A stretch of 64,000 nt of DNA from Salicibibacter cibarius. Lineage in GTDB: Bacteria; Bacillota; Bacilli; Bacillales; Marinococcaceae. Under the pieces are notes generated by a model, which saw only the letters and a program-made list of their open reading frames with translations, was not told the origin of the DNA and searched no databases. This document shows, in pieces, positions 33,289 to 47,266 of the stretch (the first letter of the stretch is position 1; each line of letters starts with the position of its first letter). The stretch is taken from contig NZ_CP054705.1 of the NCBI RefSeq assembly GCF_016495725.1, positions 62,001-126,000 on the forward strand. The letters are read 5' to 3'. Both the position numbers and the translations under genes were made by a program.

Positions 33289-35031
33289 TTGAGTTATCAA
33301 GCGCTTTATCGTGTCTGGCGCCCGCAGCGTCTGGAGGATGTTGCCGGTCAAAATCACATTACGCAAACACTGCAAAATGCGCTTCGCCAGCAAAAATTCG
33401 CCCATGCCTATTTATTCAGCGGTCCGCGGGGCACGGGGAAGACGAGCGCTGCCAAGATTGTCGCGAAGGCCGTGAACTGTGTGCATGCCCCGGTAGCCGA
33501 GCCGTGCAATGAATGTGACGCATGCCTCGGGATACAGACAGGATCTGTCGTCGATGTGATTGAAATTGATGCAGCTTCCAACAATGGGGTCGACGAAATT
33601 CGTTACATACGCGATAACGTCATTGCCGCACCGCGCGATGTACGTTATAAAGTGTACATCATCGATGAAGTGCATATGCTTTCGACCGGTGCCTTTAACG
33701 CTTTGTTAAAAACATTGGAAGAGCCTCCCGCCCATGTTGTTTTTATTTTGGCTACGACAGAAGCTCACAAAATTCCGCTTACAATCGTTTCCCGTTGCCA
33801 ACGCTTTGATTTTAAGCGAATCAGCGGGGAGACCCTTGTGGCACGAATGAAAGAGGTTATCGCCGAGGGAGAGATCGAGGTAGAGGATGATGCCCTTCAT
33901 TTTATCTCCCGCGCGGCCGAAGGTGGGATGCGGGATGCATTGAGCCTGCTTGATCAGGCGATTTCCTTTGCAGACACGAAAGTCACCGCTTCTGACATCC
34001 AAGCGATAACGGGGGCTGTTTCCCAATCGTTCCTCGCTTCCGCAATAACGTCATTGATCGATGGGGATGCACGAAAAGCCGTGCAATCAGCAGATACGTT
34101 GATACGGGAAGGTAAAGATCCGTTGCGTTTTATGGAGGACGTCATCCATTATCTACGTGATTTATTGCTTTTTCAGACGGCTCCCGATGTGGAGGAGCTC
34201 TTGGACCGTGTACAGGTTGATGATGCGTTTCGTTCCCTTGCGGATAAAATAGAACCGGATTGGGCCTATCAAACGATTGATGTGCTTCATGATGAATTGC
34301 GGGAAATGAAAGGGTCGTCGCACCCGAAAATTTTTCTGGAAATGGCTTTTATTCACATTTGCCAGGGAGATGCCGGGCCGCAGGAAAATGCTTCGGCAGG
34401 CAATCAACAGGTGCAACAGTTAATGGAACAAGTCCAAAACCTTGAAGCAAAAATCCGCACCTTGGAAGAAGGGCAAGCGGCACAAGCTTCGCCCCGGGAA
34501 GAAGATGCTCCCCGTCAAGCCGCCCCGCGAGAAAAACCGAGACCTTCACCAAGCTCTTCAAACGGTGCAGGGGTGAGACAAGCCCAACAGTTGCTTGAGC
34601 AAGCTTCGAAGGATGAGCGGGTGAAAGTTGAATCACGGTGGGCGGAAACATTGCAAACGCTGAAAAAAGAAAGTGTACCCGCGCATGCGTGGTTGAATGA
34701 CGCGCAGCCGGTAGCGGCGACGACGGACGCGGTGCTCCTCGTTTTTCGCAACGAAATGCACCGCGGCATGATTGCCGATAAATTTAAAGCATTGACAGAG
34801 CACGCCATTGCGGCTAATAATGACCATAGTTATCATATCTTGACGTTGCTCAAGCAAGACTGGGACCAACTAAAGGAAGCTTATCGAGGAAAATCTCAGC
34901 AAGCGGCAACGAAGGAGACGCCGACGGAAGCAAACGAAGAGGATCCCTTGATCACCGAGGCGAAGAAACTTGTCGGCTCTGAGTTGGTGGAAGTCGTGGA
35001 CGATTCGAATATCGAGGAGGAAGACAAATGA
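33289..35031 (+). CDS. dnaX: DNA polymerase III subunit gamma/tau
   Basis: The 580-aa clamp-loader ATPase has Walker [13 protein letters not shown], a four-cysteine zinc module (C-x8-CNECDAC), Walker B IIDEVHML and the SRC motif ([11 protein letters not shown]). Domain III and a Pro/Ala-rich linker precede the C-terminal tau part that binds PolC and helicase. TTG 33289 follows AAGGAGG with 7-nt spacing and gives [12 protein letters not shown] as in Bacillus. It loads the beta clamp. It heads the operon dnaX-yaaK-recR-yaaL, with a 4-bp overlap to yaaK. Confidence 0.97.
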   Translation: MSYQALYRVWRPQRLEDVAGQNHITQTLQNALRQQKFAHAYLFSGPRGTGKTSAAKIVAKAVNCVHAPVAEPCNECDACLGIQTGSVVDVIEIDAASNNGVDEIRYIRDNVIAAPRDVRYKVYIIDEVHMLSTGAFNALLKTLEEPPAHVVFILATTEAHKIPLTIVSRCQRFDFKRISGETLVARMKEVIAEGEIEVEDDALHFISRAAEGGMRDALSLLDQAISFADTKVTASDIQAITGAVSQSFLASAITSLIDGDARKAVQSADTLIREGKDPLRFMEDVIHYLRDLLLFQTAPDVEELLDRVQVDDAFRSLADKIEPDWAYQTIDVLHDELREMKGSSHPKIFLEMAFIHICQGDAGPQENASAGNQQVQQLMEQVQNLEAKIRTLEEGQAAQASPREEDAPRQAAPREKPRPSPSSSNGAGVRQAQQLLEQASKDERVKVESRWAETLQTLKKESVPAHAWLNDAQPVAATTDAVLLVFRNEMHRGMIADKFKALTEHAIAANNDHSYHILTLLKQDWDQLKEAYRGKSQQAATKETPTEANEEDPLITEAKKLVGSELVEVVDDSNIEEEDK

Positions 35032-35342
35032 AAAATATGGGCAACATGATGAAACAAATGCAGAAGATGCAAAAACAAATGCAGCAAGCACAAGAGGAAC
35101 TGAAAGAAAAAACCGTAGAAGCGACCGCAGGCGGTGGTGCAGTGAAAATCGTTGCCTCAGGCGACAAGCGTATCACAGATGTTGAAATCGATGAAGAAGT
35201 CGTTGATCCTGAAGATGTTGATATGCTTCAAGATTTAGTTTTAGCTGCCATTAACGAGGTTATGGGCAAGGTAGATGAACTGGTGGAACAAGACATGGGC
35301 CAGTTAACGAAAGGGATGAACTTGCCACCTGGAATGTTTTAG
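35028..35342 (+). CDS. yaaK: YbaB/EbfC-family nucleoid-associated protein
   Basis: The 104-aa protein has the Met/Lys/Gln-rich N-terminal helix ([19 protein letters not shown]), then [20 protein letters not shown] of the YbaB fold. It binds DNA as a dimer. The start overlaps the dnaX stop (ATGA), and recR follows 12 bp later, the classical dnaX-ebfC-recR arrangement. Confidence 0.96.
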   Translation: MKNMGNMMKQMQKMQKQMQQAQEELKEKTVEATAGGGAVKIVASGDKRITDVEIDEEVVDPEDVDMLQDLVLAAINEVMGKVDELVEQDMGQLTKGMNLPPGMF

Positions 35343-35354
35343 GAGGATTGACGC

Positions 35355-35951
35355 GTGCAATATCCTGCCCCGATATCAAAACTGATCGACGGCTTCATGA
35401 AATTGCCGGGCATTGGCCCGAAAACCGCGAGCCGTCTGGCTTTTTATGTACTCAATATGAAGGAGGACGATGTGCTTGATTTCGCAAAAGCGCTCGTTAA
35501 TGCGAAACGCGATTTAACGCATTGTTCTTCTTGTTTTTATATCACGGATCAAGATCCTTGCATGATCTGTGACGACAGCCATCGCGATCGTTCCGTTATT
35601 TGTGTCGTCGAAGATTCCAAGGACGTCATGGCTATGGAAAAAATGCAGGAATACAACGGACTGTATCATGTGTTACACGGGGCTATTTCCCCGATGGATG
35701 GGGTTGGTCCCGAAGATATTCATATCCCGGAATTGATTAAACGGCTGCAAGATGAAACTGTCCAAGAAGTGATAATCGCTTCAAATCCCTCCATTGAAGG
35801 GGAAGCGACAGCCATGTATTTATCCCGTATGATAAAACCGACGGGGATACGCGTTACGCGCCTTGCCCACGGGCTTCCGGTCGGCGGGGACTTGGAATAT
35901 GCCGACGAAGTCACGCTCTCCCGTGCAGTGGAAGGAAGGCGTGAACTGTAG
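35355..35951 (+). CDS. recR: Recombination protein RecR
   Basis: The 198-aa protein has the HhH motif [17 protein letters not shown], the zinc finger [18 protein letters not shown] (four Cys), and a Toprim domain ([15 protein letters not shown], ... [15 protein letters not shown]). RecR forms the clamp that helps RecF/RecO load RecA in recombinational repair. The GTG start at 35355 follows AGGAGG. Length matches the family. Confidence 0.97.
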   Translation: MQYPAPISKLIDGFMKLPGIGPKTASRLAFYVLNMKEDDVLDFAKALVNAKRDLTHCSSCFYITDQDPCMICDDSHRDRSVICVVEDSKDVMAMEKMQEYNGLYHVLHGAISPMDGVGPEDIHIPELIKRLQDETVQEVIIASNPSIEGEATAMYLSRMIKPTGIRVTRLAHGLPVGGDLEYADEVTLSRAVEGRREL

Positions 35952-35952
35952 G

Positions 35953-36165
35953 ATGGCAAAAAAGCAAAAAATAAGAAAAAGAGAAGAAGCCCGTCTTTAT
36001 CAACTTATCGACCGTCAAAAACAAAAGTATTTCCGCCAAAAAAGTTTATTGGAAAGAAGCATCGATCCAAGTGAAGATGTGCGGCTCCAATTGAAAATGG
36101 AAGAGGCGAAATATCGTTTTTTATTGCGGGAAGCCCGCTTGTTAAACGAGCGCACGAAATTATAA
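35953..36165 (+). CDS. yaaL: YaaL-like small protein (DUF2508)
   Basis: ATG 35953 directly after the recR stop gives 70 residues of a charged helical protein (IRKREEARLYQLIDRQKQKY, LKMEEAKYRFLLREARLL) matching YaaL by position, length and composition. The function is unknown. The operon ends with a terminator. Confidence 0.88.
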   Translation: MAKKQKIRKREEARLYQLIDRQKQKYFRQKSLLERSIDPSEDVRLQLKMEEAKYRFLLREARLLNERTKL

Positions 36166-36167
36166 AA

Positions 36168-36200
36168 AAGACTTGCCACGTTTTAGGCAAGTCTTTTTGT
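36168..36200 (+). terminator. Terminator of the dnaX-recR operon
   Basis: AAGACTTGCC and GGCAAGTCTT form a perfect 10-bp stem followed by TTTTG. Confidence 0.88.
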
Positions 36201-36257
36201 GTCCAAGCATATGGATCAATTAAAAGGATTTGATCTAATGCGAGGGAGGTGATAGGT

Positions 36258-36533
36258 GTGGATCCGGTTCTTATTGTGGCAGCGATCGGGCTCGGAATCT
36301 TTATATTGATGTTTCTCGGCCTTCCGTTGAAGTCGTTTAAATGGGTGGGGAACGGTGTTGTACGAATTATGATAGGTGCCCTTGCGCTGTTTTTAATTAA
36401 CTTATTCGGTAATTTTATGGGATTGCATATGCCGATTAACCTTTTTACTTCCGCAGTTACCGGAATTTTAGGGCTCCCCGGCGTCCTCATGTTGTTTGCC
36501 GTACATTTTATAGTACTGCCGGGTGGAATGTAG
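36258..36533 (+). CDS. bofA: Sigma-K processing inhibitor BofA
   Basis: The 91-aa membrane protein has two hydrophobic segments (VLIVAAIGLGIFILMFLGLP and IGALALFLINLFGNFMG) and the C-terminal PINLFTSAVTGILGLPGV motif of BofA. In the mother cell's outer forespore membrane it holds SpoIVFB inactive until the SpoIVB signal. GTG 36258 follows GGGAGGTGAT. Position between yaaL and the rRNA operon is conserved. Confidence 0.94.
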   Translation: MDPVLIVAAIGLGIFILMFLGLPLKSFKWVGNGVVRIMIGALALFLINLFGNFMGLHMPINLFTSAVTGILGLPGVLMLFAVHFIVLPGGM

Positions 36534-36557
36534 ACGGTGATTCGCCGTCTTTTTTGT
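36531..36557 (+). terminator. Terminator of bofA
   Basis: AGACGG...CCGTCT hairpin followed by TTTTTTG overlaps the stop codon region of bofA. Confidence 0.8.
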
Positions 36558-36572
36558 AATTAAAATGAACGG

Positions 36573-36756
36573 TTGACACTTTCTATAATGAAGTGATAGC
36601 ATTTCAACAGTCGACGCAATCAGCTAGGTCATTTTGCGTATAAAAAATAATCGAATCAACGGTTGACGTAATGGTTGTGCGATGATATATTAATAAAGTC
36701 GCTTTGAAAGGCGATGAAAAATGCTTCTTGACACAAAAGACGGCATTCGATATAAT
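36573..36756 (+). promoter_or_regulatory. Tandem rRNA promoters
   Basis: Two promoters with 17-bp spacing are clear: TTGACG (36663) with TATATT (36686), and TTGACA (36728) with TATAAT (36751). A third TTGACA at 36573 has only a weak -10 near 36597. The leader to the 16S 5' end is about 120 nt. Confidence 0.85.
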
Positions 36757-36884
36757 AAATAGGTCGCTTTAAACAGCGGCATCAACATTTGCCCATTGAA
36801 AACTGAATGAAAGCCAAGCGAACGAAAGAAAGAAGCAAGGAGTCAGCGCTTTGCCCACCCCCGTGAGCGAAGCGGAACTTAACA

Positions 36885-38443
<1,559 letters not shown>

Positions 38444-38637
38444 AAGGAGCACCACGGCCCCTCGGTGAAGGGGCCGGAGGCCAAGCGCTTAGGCTTTCAT
38501 TCAGTTTTGAGCGGGCAACTGCTCAAGTGGGAAAGGCGTTCTTTGAAAACTGAATAACGCGATAAAGCTTGAAACGACACACACCGGGTGTCAAAAAGAA
38601 ACGAGCGTTTCTTGGAAGAAAGGCCCATGCCTTGTGT
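38444..38637. other. 16S-23S spacer without tRNA genes
   Basis: The 194-bp spacer contains GGCCCCTC...GAGGGGCC-type and AGTTTTGAGCGGGCAACTGCTC stems for RNase III processing, and TTCTTTGAAAACTGAAT as in other Bacillus spacers. No tRNA fold is found. Confidence 0.8.
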
Positions 38638-41572
<2,935 letters not shown>

Positions 41573-41643
41573 CCCATGGGTCACCCGGAAGCCGTCGGTC
41601 AAGCTTAAGCGTTATTCAGTTTTGGGAGAATGGCTCCCACGGT

Positions 41644-41759
41644 CAGGTGACGATAGCGAAGAGGCCCCACCCGTTCCCATGCCGAACACGGACGTTAAGC
41701 TCTTCAGCGCCGATGGTAATCGGGCGGCAACGCCCCGTGAGCGTAGGACGTCGCCTGGC
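41644..41759 (+). rRNA. rrf: 5S ribosomal RNA
   Basis: The 116-nt sequence carries CCCGTTCCCATGCCGAACAC and GAAGTTAAGCTC-like GACGTTAAGCTCTTCAGCGC, with pairing ends CAGGTGACG/CGTCGCCTGG. Confidence 0.96.
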
Positions 41760-41773
41760 AATGACAACCAAAA

Positions 41774-41817
41774 ACACCCGCTTGTTCCTGAATCAGGAAT
41801 AGGCGGGTGTTTTTTTG
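41774..41817 (+). terminator. rRNA operon terminator
   Basis: ACACCCG/CGGGTGT outer stem and TTCCTG/CAGGAA inner stem are followed by seven T. Confidence 0.9.
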
Positions 41818-41820
41818 TTA

Positions 41821-41880
41821 AAGTGACAGATTATATGGCGAAAATGACAGATTCCGCGGCAAAAGTGACAGAATAATTGA
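41821..41880. repeat. IS21-like terminal repeats (element remnant)
   Basis: Three direct repeats of TGACAGA lie at about 20-bp spacing (near 41824, 41846 and 41868). Multiple internal end repeats of this kind are typical of IS21-family ends. No IstA/IstB gene follows, so this is a solo end. Confidence 0.5.
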
Positions 41881-41989
41881 TCCTGTTTACGATACACATG
41901 CCGAGTTTAAAACGTTCTTAGTATGTAAGACTAACGATAGGCGACACAAAATCGATGCTGGGCACCTGTCATTGGTTGTTTTTTCCGTT

Positions 41990-42115
41990 TAGAGGTGCCA
42001 TGAGCTGCTCATGACACCTATAGTTGGAATAAGCATCCTTTCACAGGTGTCATAAACGATTTATGGCACCTATGATTGGAGAAATTTCCCCTCTTAACGG
42101 TGTCATACTATTGAT
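41990..42115. repeat. 52-bp-period intergenic array (42-kb locus)
   Basis: CATGAGCTGCTCATGACACC (41999), CATAAACGATTTATGGCACC (42051) and CATAC (42104) repeat with periods 52 and 53 bp; each unit has the palindromic core and ends in an AGGTGT or CGGTGT block. Confidence 0.75.
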
Positions 42116-42284
42116 AAAGAAGTAGGGACGGTGATTGCAACCAGAACAATGGTAATAATGGCATAAATCATTTGATTTTTAGACCCATCAATGGGAAAGG
42201 TGAAACACGTCACGTTCAAAGCTTGACTATTAGAAAAACAATGGTGGAGCACTCGTAAGAATTAAACCTTATTATACCAGCTAA

Positions 42285-42440
42285 GATTGTTCAAGCTGTG
42301 GGAAGCGTGTGAAAAGGGCTCTGGCCGTTCGCGCGCATGTATGCAAGTCATGCGGGACCGTTTTAGACCGCGACCATAATGCGGCCATCAATATTGAAAA
42401 AGTTGGACTGGATCTTCTGGGTTTGTGTCCAATTGTATAA
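42285..42440 (+). pseudogene. TnpB (IS605/IS1341 OrfB) C-terminal remnant
   Basis: The frame encodes CSSCGKRVKRALAVRAHVCK then SCGTVLDRDHNAAINIEKVG and a stop: the zinc finger and RuvC-III motif of TnpB. Everything upstream of the zinc finger is missing. A hairpin at about 42552-42586 (CTCCACC...GGTGGAG) would be the right end of the element. Confidence 0.85.
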
Positions 42441-42574
42441 ATACATGGTTTCCACTGTAGGGCAAGGTCCTGTCCGAGCAGTATAAAACAAAGCCCTGGG
42501 AGATGATGTAAGACTTGGTTCAATAGAACAAAGCTATCGTCCATGAATAGGGAAGCTCCACCAAAATCTTTGAT

Positions 42575-42805
42575 TTAGGTGGAGAGGTTCACTACATTCA
42601 AACAGAAGGCCCAGTAACTGGTCAATTCTCCCTTGATCTTATCAAAATCCATGTTCCCCGATGCGTGTTCTCTTTCTTCAATTATATGAGTGCTGTGCAC
42701 ATGGACTGTTTCATTTGGTTCATTATTTAGTTGAACCTTCTGATCACAATGTTCACAAAAATTATCGCCCTGGCCTAACTCATAATCGCAAGAATGACAT
42801 TTCAT
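42575..42805 (-). pseudogene. Zinc-ribbon protein, 3' end cut by the IS605-type remnant
   Basis: The minus-strand frame starts with MKCHSCDYELGQGDNFCEHC, a zinc ribbon as in small Bacillus membrane-associated zinc-ribbon proteins, then a linker and DFDKIKGELTSYWAFCLN. Its last codons run into the right-end hairpin of the TnpB element, so the original C-terminal part is lost. It may still be expressed as a short protein. Confidence 0.6.
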
Positions 42806-43032
42806 TGATGATGCCCTTTCAAAATTTCAATATTTTAAGTCCTATTAGAAAAACCTTAATATGATCCTAATATAATAAAATATTTACAAATAATGGATTT
42901 TAATTTAGCTTTTTTCTCACTTCTTTATGCTTAATCATTTCGAATAGCCGGGTCCATTTTTTTAAGCCAGGCACGATTTGGGCGTTTGCCCCATAAGATA
43001 ACGTAAGCTCCAGTTCATTCGGCCTCTAAGTT
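42806..43032. other. AT-rich intergenic region
   Basis: I see no gene. The region holds the start-side of the minus-strand zinc-ribbon gene and upstream DNA of csfB. Confidence 0.4.
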
Positions 43033-43062
43033 GTATAGTTTCTATAAAAATAGGAAACACTA
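43033..43062 (+). promoter_or_regulatory. Sigma-F-type promoter of csfB
   Basis: GTATA (43033-43037) and GGAAACACTA (43053-43062) are 15 bp apart and match the forespore sigma-F consensus (GYATA-N15-GGnnAnAHTR). B. subtilis csfB is sigma-F dependent. Confidence 0.8.
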
Positions 43063-43094
43063 AAAAGGAAATGATTGTGTAGGGGGGAAACGGA

Positions 43095-43295
43095 ATGTAT
43101 AAGAGAGCGACAGGAGTGGAAAGTTGCGGGGTATGTAGTCAGGAAAGCGAAAAAGGATTCTTTTTACTTTCCATGTGGATTTGTCTCTCATGCGAGCGAA
43201 AAATGGTAGAATTGGATGTGGAGGACCCAAGCTATGCTTGGTATATTGACCGATTGCGCGGGAGCAAGGTCAATCATCGTATGTTATCTCACTAA
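43095..43295 (+). CDS. csfB: Anti-sigma factor CsfB (Gin)
   Basis: The 66-aa protein has the two CxxC pairs of Gin (CGVC near residue 11, CLSC near residue 30) and the pattern WICLSCERKMVELD. It binds and inhibits sigma-G (and sigma-E) to keep late forespore transcription in order. GGGGGG precedes ATG 43095. It lies downstream of the rRNA operon as in B. subtilis. Confidence 0.9.
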   Translation: MYKRATGVESCGVCSQESEKGFFLLSMWICLSCERKMVELDVEDPSYAWYIDRLRGSKVNHRMLSH

Positions 43296-43321
43296 ATCCT
43301 TGTTATAATAAAGTGAAACTT

Positions 43322-43352
43322 CCATCAGAGGGGGTTTTCCTCTGATGGTTAG
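43322..43352 (+). terminator. Terminator of csfB
   Basis: CCATCAGAGG and CCTCTGATGG form a perfect 10-bp stem with loop GGGTTTT; the T-tail is poor. Confidence 0.65.
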
Positions 43353-43374
43353 TTGAACGAATCGGGGTGTTAGT

Positions 43375-43422
43375 CGCCCGTTAACTCCCGCTTACGGGGT
43401 TGAAGCGGGAGTTTTACGGGCG
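43375..43422 (+). terminator. Nested hairpin between csfB and yaaO
   Basis: An inner 11-bp stem AACTCCCGCTT/AAGCGGGAGTT and an outer 7-bp stem CGCCCGT/ACGGGCG enclose each other. It may be a terminator or leader structure for yaaO. Confidence 0.55.
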
Positions 43423-43462
43423 CTTACCACCGGGATAAAAGAAAAAAGGAATGGAGTCATAT

Positions 43463-44869
43463 ATGAACGGGAATTGTCCGCTCTTTGAGCGGTTGTGCTC
43501 CCATGCTCAACGTGCTCCCCTATCGATGCATGTGCCTGGACACAAAAACGGAAGCTTATTGCCGGCGCCGTATGCGGCTTATTTTGAGCGAATCATGCGC
43601 CTCGACCAAACGGAATTGCCGGGGCTTGATGATTTGCACGCGCCGTCGGGGGCAATATTGGAAGCAGAGGAGTTAGCAGCGGCCCAATACGGTTGTGCCC
43701 GCACCTTGTTTCTCGTCGGAGGTTCAACGGTCGGCAATTTGGCGATGTTGCTTGCTTTTTTTCAAAGAGGGGAAAAAGTGTTGGTGCAACGGGATGTGCA
43801 TCATTCGGTGATTCATGGCCTGGAGTTGGCAGGTGTGCATGCCGTTTTTATTGCTCCGGAGGTTGACGTTGAATCGGGATTGGCTACCGGGGTTTCTGAA
43901 GCGACGGTCGCTTATGGATTTGAATGTTATCCGGAGGCTAAAGGGTTGGTACTGTCTTCCCCAAGTTATTACGGGTATGTAGGGGAATTGGAAGCAGCCA
44001 TTGCCGTTGCAAAAAGATACAGTGCGGATGTGCTCGTGGATGAGGCGCACGGGGCCCATCTTCATATCGATCTGCATTTCCCTGCCTCGGCGTTGCAAGT
44101 GGGGGCTGACGCGGTTGTGCAATCGGCGCACAAAACATTGCCTGCTCTTACGATGGGCGCTTTTTTGCATTTGCGGTCCGCGGCTGATGAAGCGCGTTGC
44201 CGTTATTGGTTGCAACGATTGCAAACGAGCAGCCCTTCTTATCCAATCCTTGCTTCCCTTGATATGGCCCGTGATTATAACGAATCCTTGATCGGCGAAA
44301 ACATTGTCGGGAAATTGCATGCGTTTCACCGAACATTGGAGGAATTATGTCCGGGTGTCCGTGTGAGAAACGACGATCCTTTAAAATTAATCTTACGGGC
44401 GCCTGACGGATGGAACGGATGGGAATGGGAGAAACATTTACATAAAGAACACATTTATGCTGAATTAAGTGACAGGAACCACGTCTTGCTCGTCCTTCCG
44501 TTGGCTCATCCTGAAAACTGGGAAAGGGCGCTCCTTCCTAAGCTGGTTTCTTTTTACAAAGGAAAAAAATTAAAGCGAACGTACGCGCTTGCATACCCGC
44601 CGTATCCAAAGGTTGCGGAGCATTCTTTTGCGGACGGGTGGGGGGAGCAAGCACCGTCGGAATTCGTTTCCATTCAGGAAGCGGAAGGAAGGGTAATAGC
44701 TGAGGATGTTGTCCCTTATCCGCCCGGGATTCCGCTTTGGATGGCGGGAGAGGTGGTTGACAGGGCGCGTTTACAATTTCTTCAGCATTGGTTGTCATCC
44801 GGAGGACGCGTGCAGGCAATGTCGCACATACAGGATGGATTTTTGCTCGTTAGAAAAGAGGTCATTTAG
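43463..44869 (+). CDS. yaaO: Orn/Lys/Arg decarboxylase-family PLP enzyme
   Basis: The roughly 468-aa protein is a fold-type I PLP enzyme: SMHVPGHKNG near the start, VGGSTVGNLAML, the PLP aspartate in VLVDEAHGAH and the Schiff-base lysine in QSAHKTLPALTMGA. The C-terminal domain contains the family motif AEDVVPYPPGIP. The family decarboxylates basic amino acids to polyamines; the substrate of YaaO is not settled. ATG 43463 has the better ribosome binding site distance than ATG 43451. tmk follows at once. Confidence 0.92.
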   Translation: MNGNCPLFERLCSHAQRAPLSMHVPGHKNGSLLPAPYAAYFERIMRLDQTELPGLDDLHAPSGAILEAEELAAAQYGCARTLFLVGGSTVGNLAMLLAFFQRGEKVLVQRDVHHSVIHGLELAGVHAVFIAPEVDVESGLATGVSEATVAYGFECYPEAKGLVLSSPSYYGYVGELEAAIAVAKRYSADVLVDEAHGAHLHIDLHFPASALQVGADAVVQSAHKTLPALTMGAFLHLRSAADEARCRYWLQRLQTSSPSYPILASLDMARDYNESLIGENIVGKLHAFHRTLEELCPGVRVRNDDPLKLILRAPDGWNGWEWEKHLHKEHIYAELSDRNHVLLVLPLAHPENWERALLPKLVSFYKGKKLKRTYALAYPPYPKVAEHSFADGWGEQAPSEFVSIQEAEGRVIAEDVVPYPPGIPLWMAGEVVDRARLQFLQHWLSSGGRVQAMSHIQDGFLLVRKEVI

Positions 44870-44870
44870 G

Positions 44871-45497
44871 ATGGATAGAGGAACGTTTATCACGTTTGAA
44901 GGCGGGGAAGGTTCAGGGAAAACAACGGTGATTCCGCGAATCGCTTCACGATTGGAGGCGGATGGGTTTGAAACACTCGTGTCCAGGGAGCCGGGGGGCG
45001 TGTCGAGTGCCGAGAAAATACGTAATTTGTTGTTGGGCGACGAGGACGAGGGGCTCGATCGTTACACGGAAGTTTTGTTGTTTGCGGCTGCCCGTCGCCA
45101 ACATTTGGTGGAAAAAATTATTCCTGCTTTGGCGGACGGAAAAATCGTTCTCTGTGATCGCTATCTCGATAGCAGTTTAGTTTATCAAGGTTACGCGAGT
45201 GGTGTCGGGGTAGAACAAGTACGGGAAATCAATTTGTTTGCGGTTCAAAACTGGTTGCCGGACCGCACGTTTTTCTTGGATATTCCGATTGATGTTGGTT
45301 TGGCACGAATTGCGCAAAATGCTCGCGAAGAAAACCGCTTGGACCAAAAGGGGCGGGCGTTTCATGAGCAGGTGCGCGACGGGTATCATTTTCTTGTTGA
45401 GGAAGCGAAAGAGCGGTTTCGGATGATTAACGCAGATGCGAGTATCGCTCATGTCGAAGAGGAAATATATGCATCCATCCGGGAAATGTTCGTTTAG
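44871..45497 (+). CDS. tmk: Thymidylate kinase
   Basis: The 208-aa protein has the P-loop FEGGEGSGKTT, the SREPGG motif and DRYLDSSLVYQG of dTMP kinase. It phosphorylates dTMP to dTDP. ATG 44871 follows AGAGG and lies directly behind the yaaO stop; the longer frame is inside yaaO. Confidence 0.96.
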   Translation: MDRGTFITFEGGEGSGKTTVIPRIASRLEADGFETLVSREPGGVSSAEKIRNLLLGDEDEGLDRYTEVLLFAAARRQHLVEKIIPALADGKIVLCDRYLDSSLVYQGYASGVGVEQVREINLFAVQNWLPDRTFFLDIPIDVGLARIAQNAREENRLDQKGRAFHEQVRDGYHFLVEEAKERFRMINADASIAHVEEEIYASIREMFV

Positions 45498-46256
<759 letters not shown>

Positions 46257-46274
46257 AATGGAGGGAGCTCGCGC

Positions 46275-47264
46275 ATGGAATGGGATACCTTGCATAAGGA
46301 GCAGCCGGTCGTTGCGCGTTTGTTGCAACATGCTGTTTGGCGGGAGCGCCTTCCACATGCATATATTTTTGAAGGGGAAGCGCTTGATGAACAATTCCGG
46401 GCGGGAGCGCTTCTTTGTCGTGCTTTTTTATGTAGCGGCCAAAATCCCGAGGTGAAGCCTTGCAATCAATGCAGCGAATGTAAACGTGTACGTGCCGGCA
46501 ACCATCCGGATGTTACCGTTATCCGACCGGATGGCCTTTCCATAAAAAAAGAGCAAGTGGCGTTGTTGCAAAAAGAGTTTGCCTATAAAGGGATGGAGTC
46601 TGCGAAAAAAGCATATATCGTTGCAGAAGCTGATAAAATGACGACGAGTGCGGCCAATAGTTTATTGACGGCGTTGGAAGAGCCGAATGGGGAAACGTTG
46701 GCGATTTTAGTGACCGAAAACTTGCATTTTTTACTGCCGACGATCGTGTCACGGTCGCAAGTGATCTCTTTCATGCCGTTGTCGGAAGAAAAACGGCAAG
46801 CGCTTTTGAAAGAGAAAGGGGAAACAAATGAATTGGCAGCGATTAAAGCGCGGATCGGAGACAAACCGACGGATTTAGACATAAAGGAACGGACAAGTTG
46901 GATTGTACAGGGGCGTCAGGTAGTGATACAATTAGCAGAAGAGGTACTAAAAAGACCTCCGCAAGCCAAGTTGTTGTTGCAGGAAAAATGGCATACGCAT
47001 TTTAAAGATAGAGAATCAGTGGATATAGGCCTTGACCTCTTCCTTTTTTGGTATCGGGATGCATTATATACGAAGTGGGGCAGGGAGGACCTAGCTTATC
47101 CTGATCAGTTAGAGAGATTGAAAACGGAAGCTTTCAATCGTTCGGAACCCATGTTGGCGGCTAATATGAGAGCGGTTATGGAAGCGAAAAGATATCTGGC
47201 GGCCAATGTGAATCCGCAGCTGTTGATGGAGCGGTTGCTGCTTCGCCTCCAGGAGGGAAAATAA
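46275..47264 (+). CDS. holB: DNA polymerase III subunit delta'
   Basis: The 329-aa protein shows the clamp-loader fold with LPHAYIFEGEALDE, a zinc module (CNQCSECKRV), a non-canonical P-loop as usual for delta', the DKMTTSAANSLLTALEEP motif and TIVSRSQVISF. It works with DnaX and HolA to load the sliding clamp. GGAGGG precedes ATG 46275. ricT follows 2 bp later. Confidence 0.94.
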   Translation: MEWDTLHKEQPVVARLLQHAVWRERLPHAYIFEGEALDEQFRAGALLCRAFLCSGQNPEVKPCNQCSECKRVRAGNHPDVTVIRPDGLSIKKEQVALLQKEFAYKGMESAKKAYIVAEADKMTTSAANSLLTALEEPNGETLAILVTENLHFLLPTIVSRSQVISFMPLSEEKRQALLKEKGETNELAAIKARIGDKPTDLDIKERTSWIVQGRQVVIQLAEEVLKRPPQAKLLLQEKWHTHFKDRESVDIGLDLFLFWYRDALYTKWGREDLAYPDQLERLKTEAFNRSEPMLAANMRAVMEAKRYLAANVNPQLLMERLLLRLQEGK

Positions 47265-47266
47265 CG

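Noticed and set aside
34660-34675. Programmed frameshift site in dnaX
   Set aside because: There is an A6G run, but its phase is AAA-AAA-GAA instead of the required A-AAA-AAG, and no stem follows; Bacillus DnaX is not known to use one.
36573-36602. A third strong rRNA promoter
   Set aside because: TTGACA is perfect, but the TATAAT nearby is only 5 bp away and the sequence at the right distance is a poor -10 box; I only mention it in the promoter entry.
38444-38637. tRNA genes in the 16S-23S spacer
   Set aside because: No cloverleaf or T-arm motif is present.
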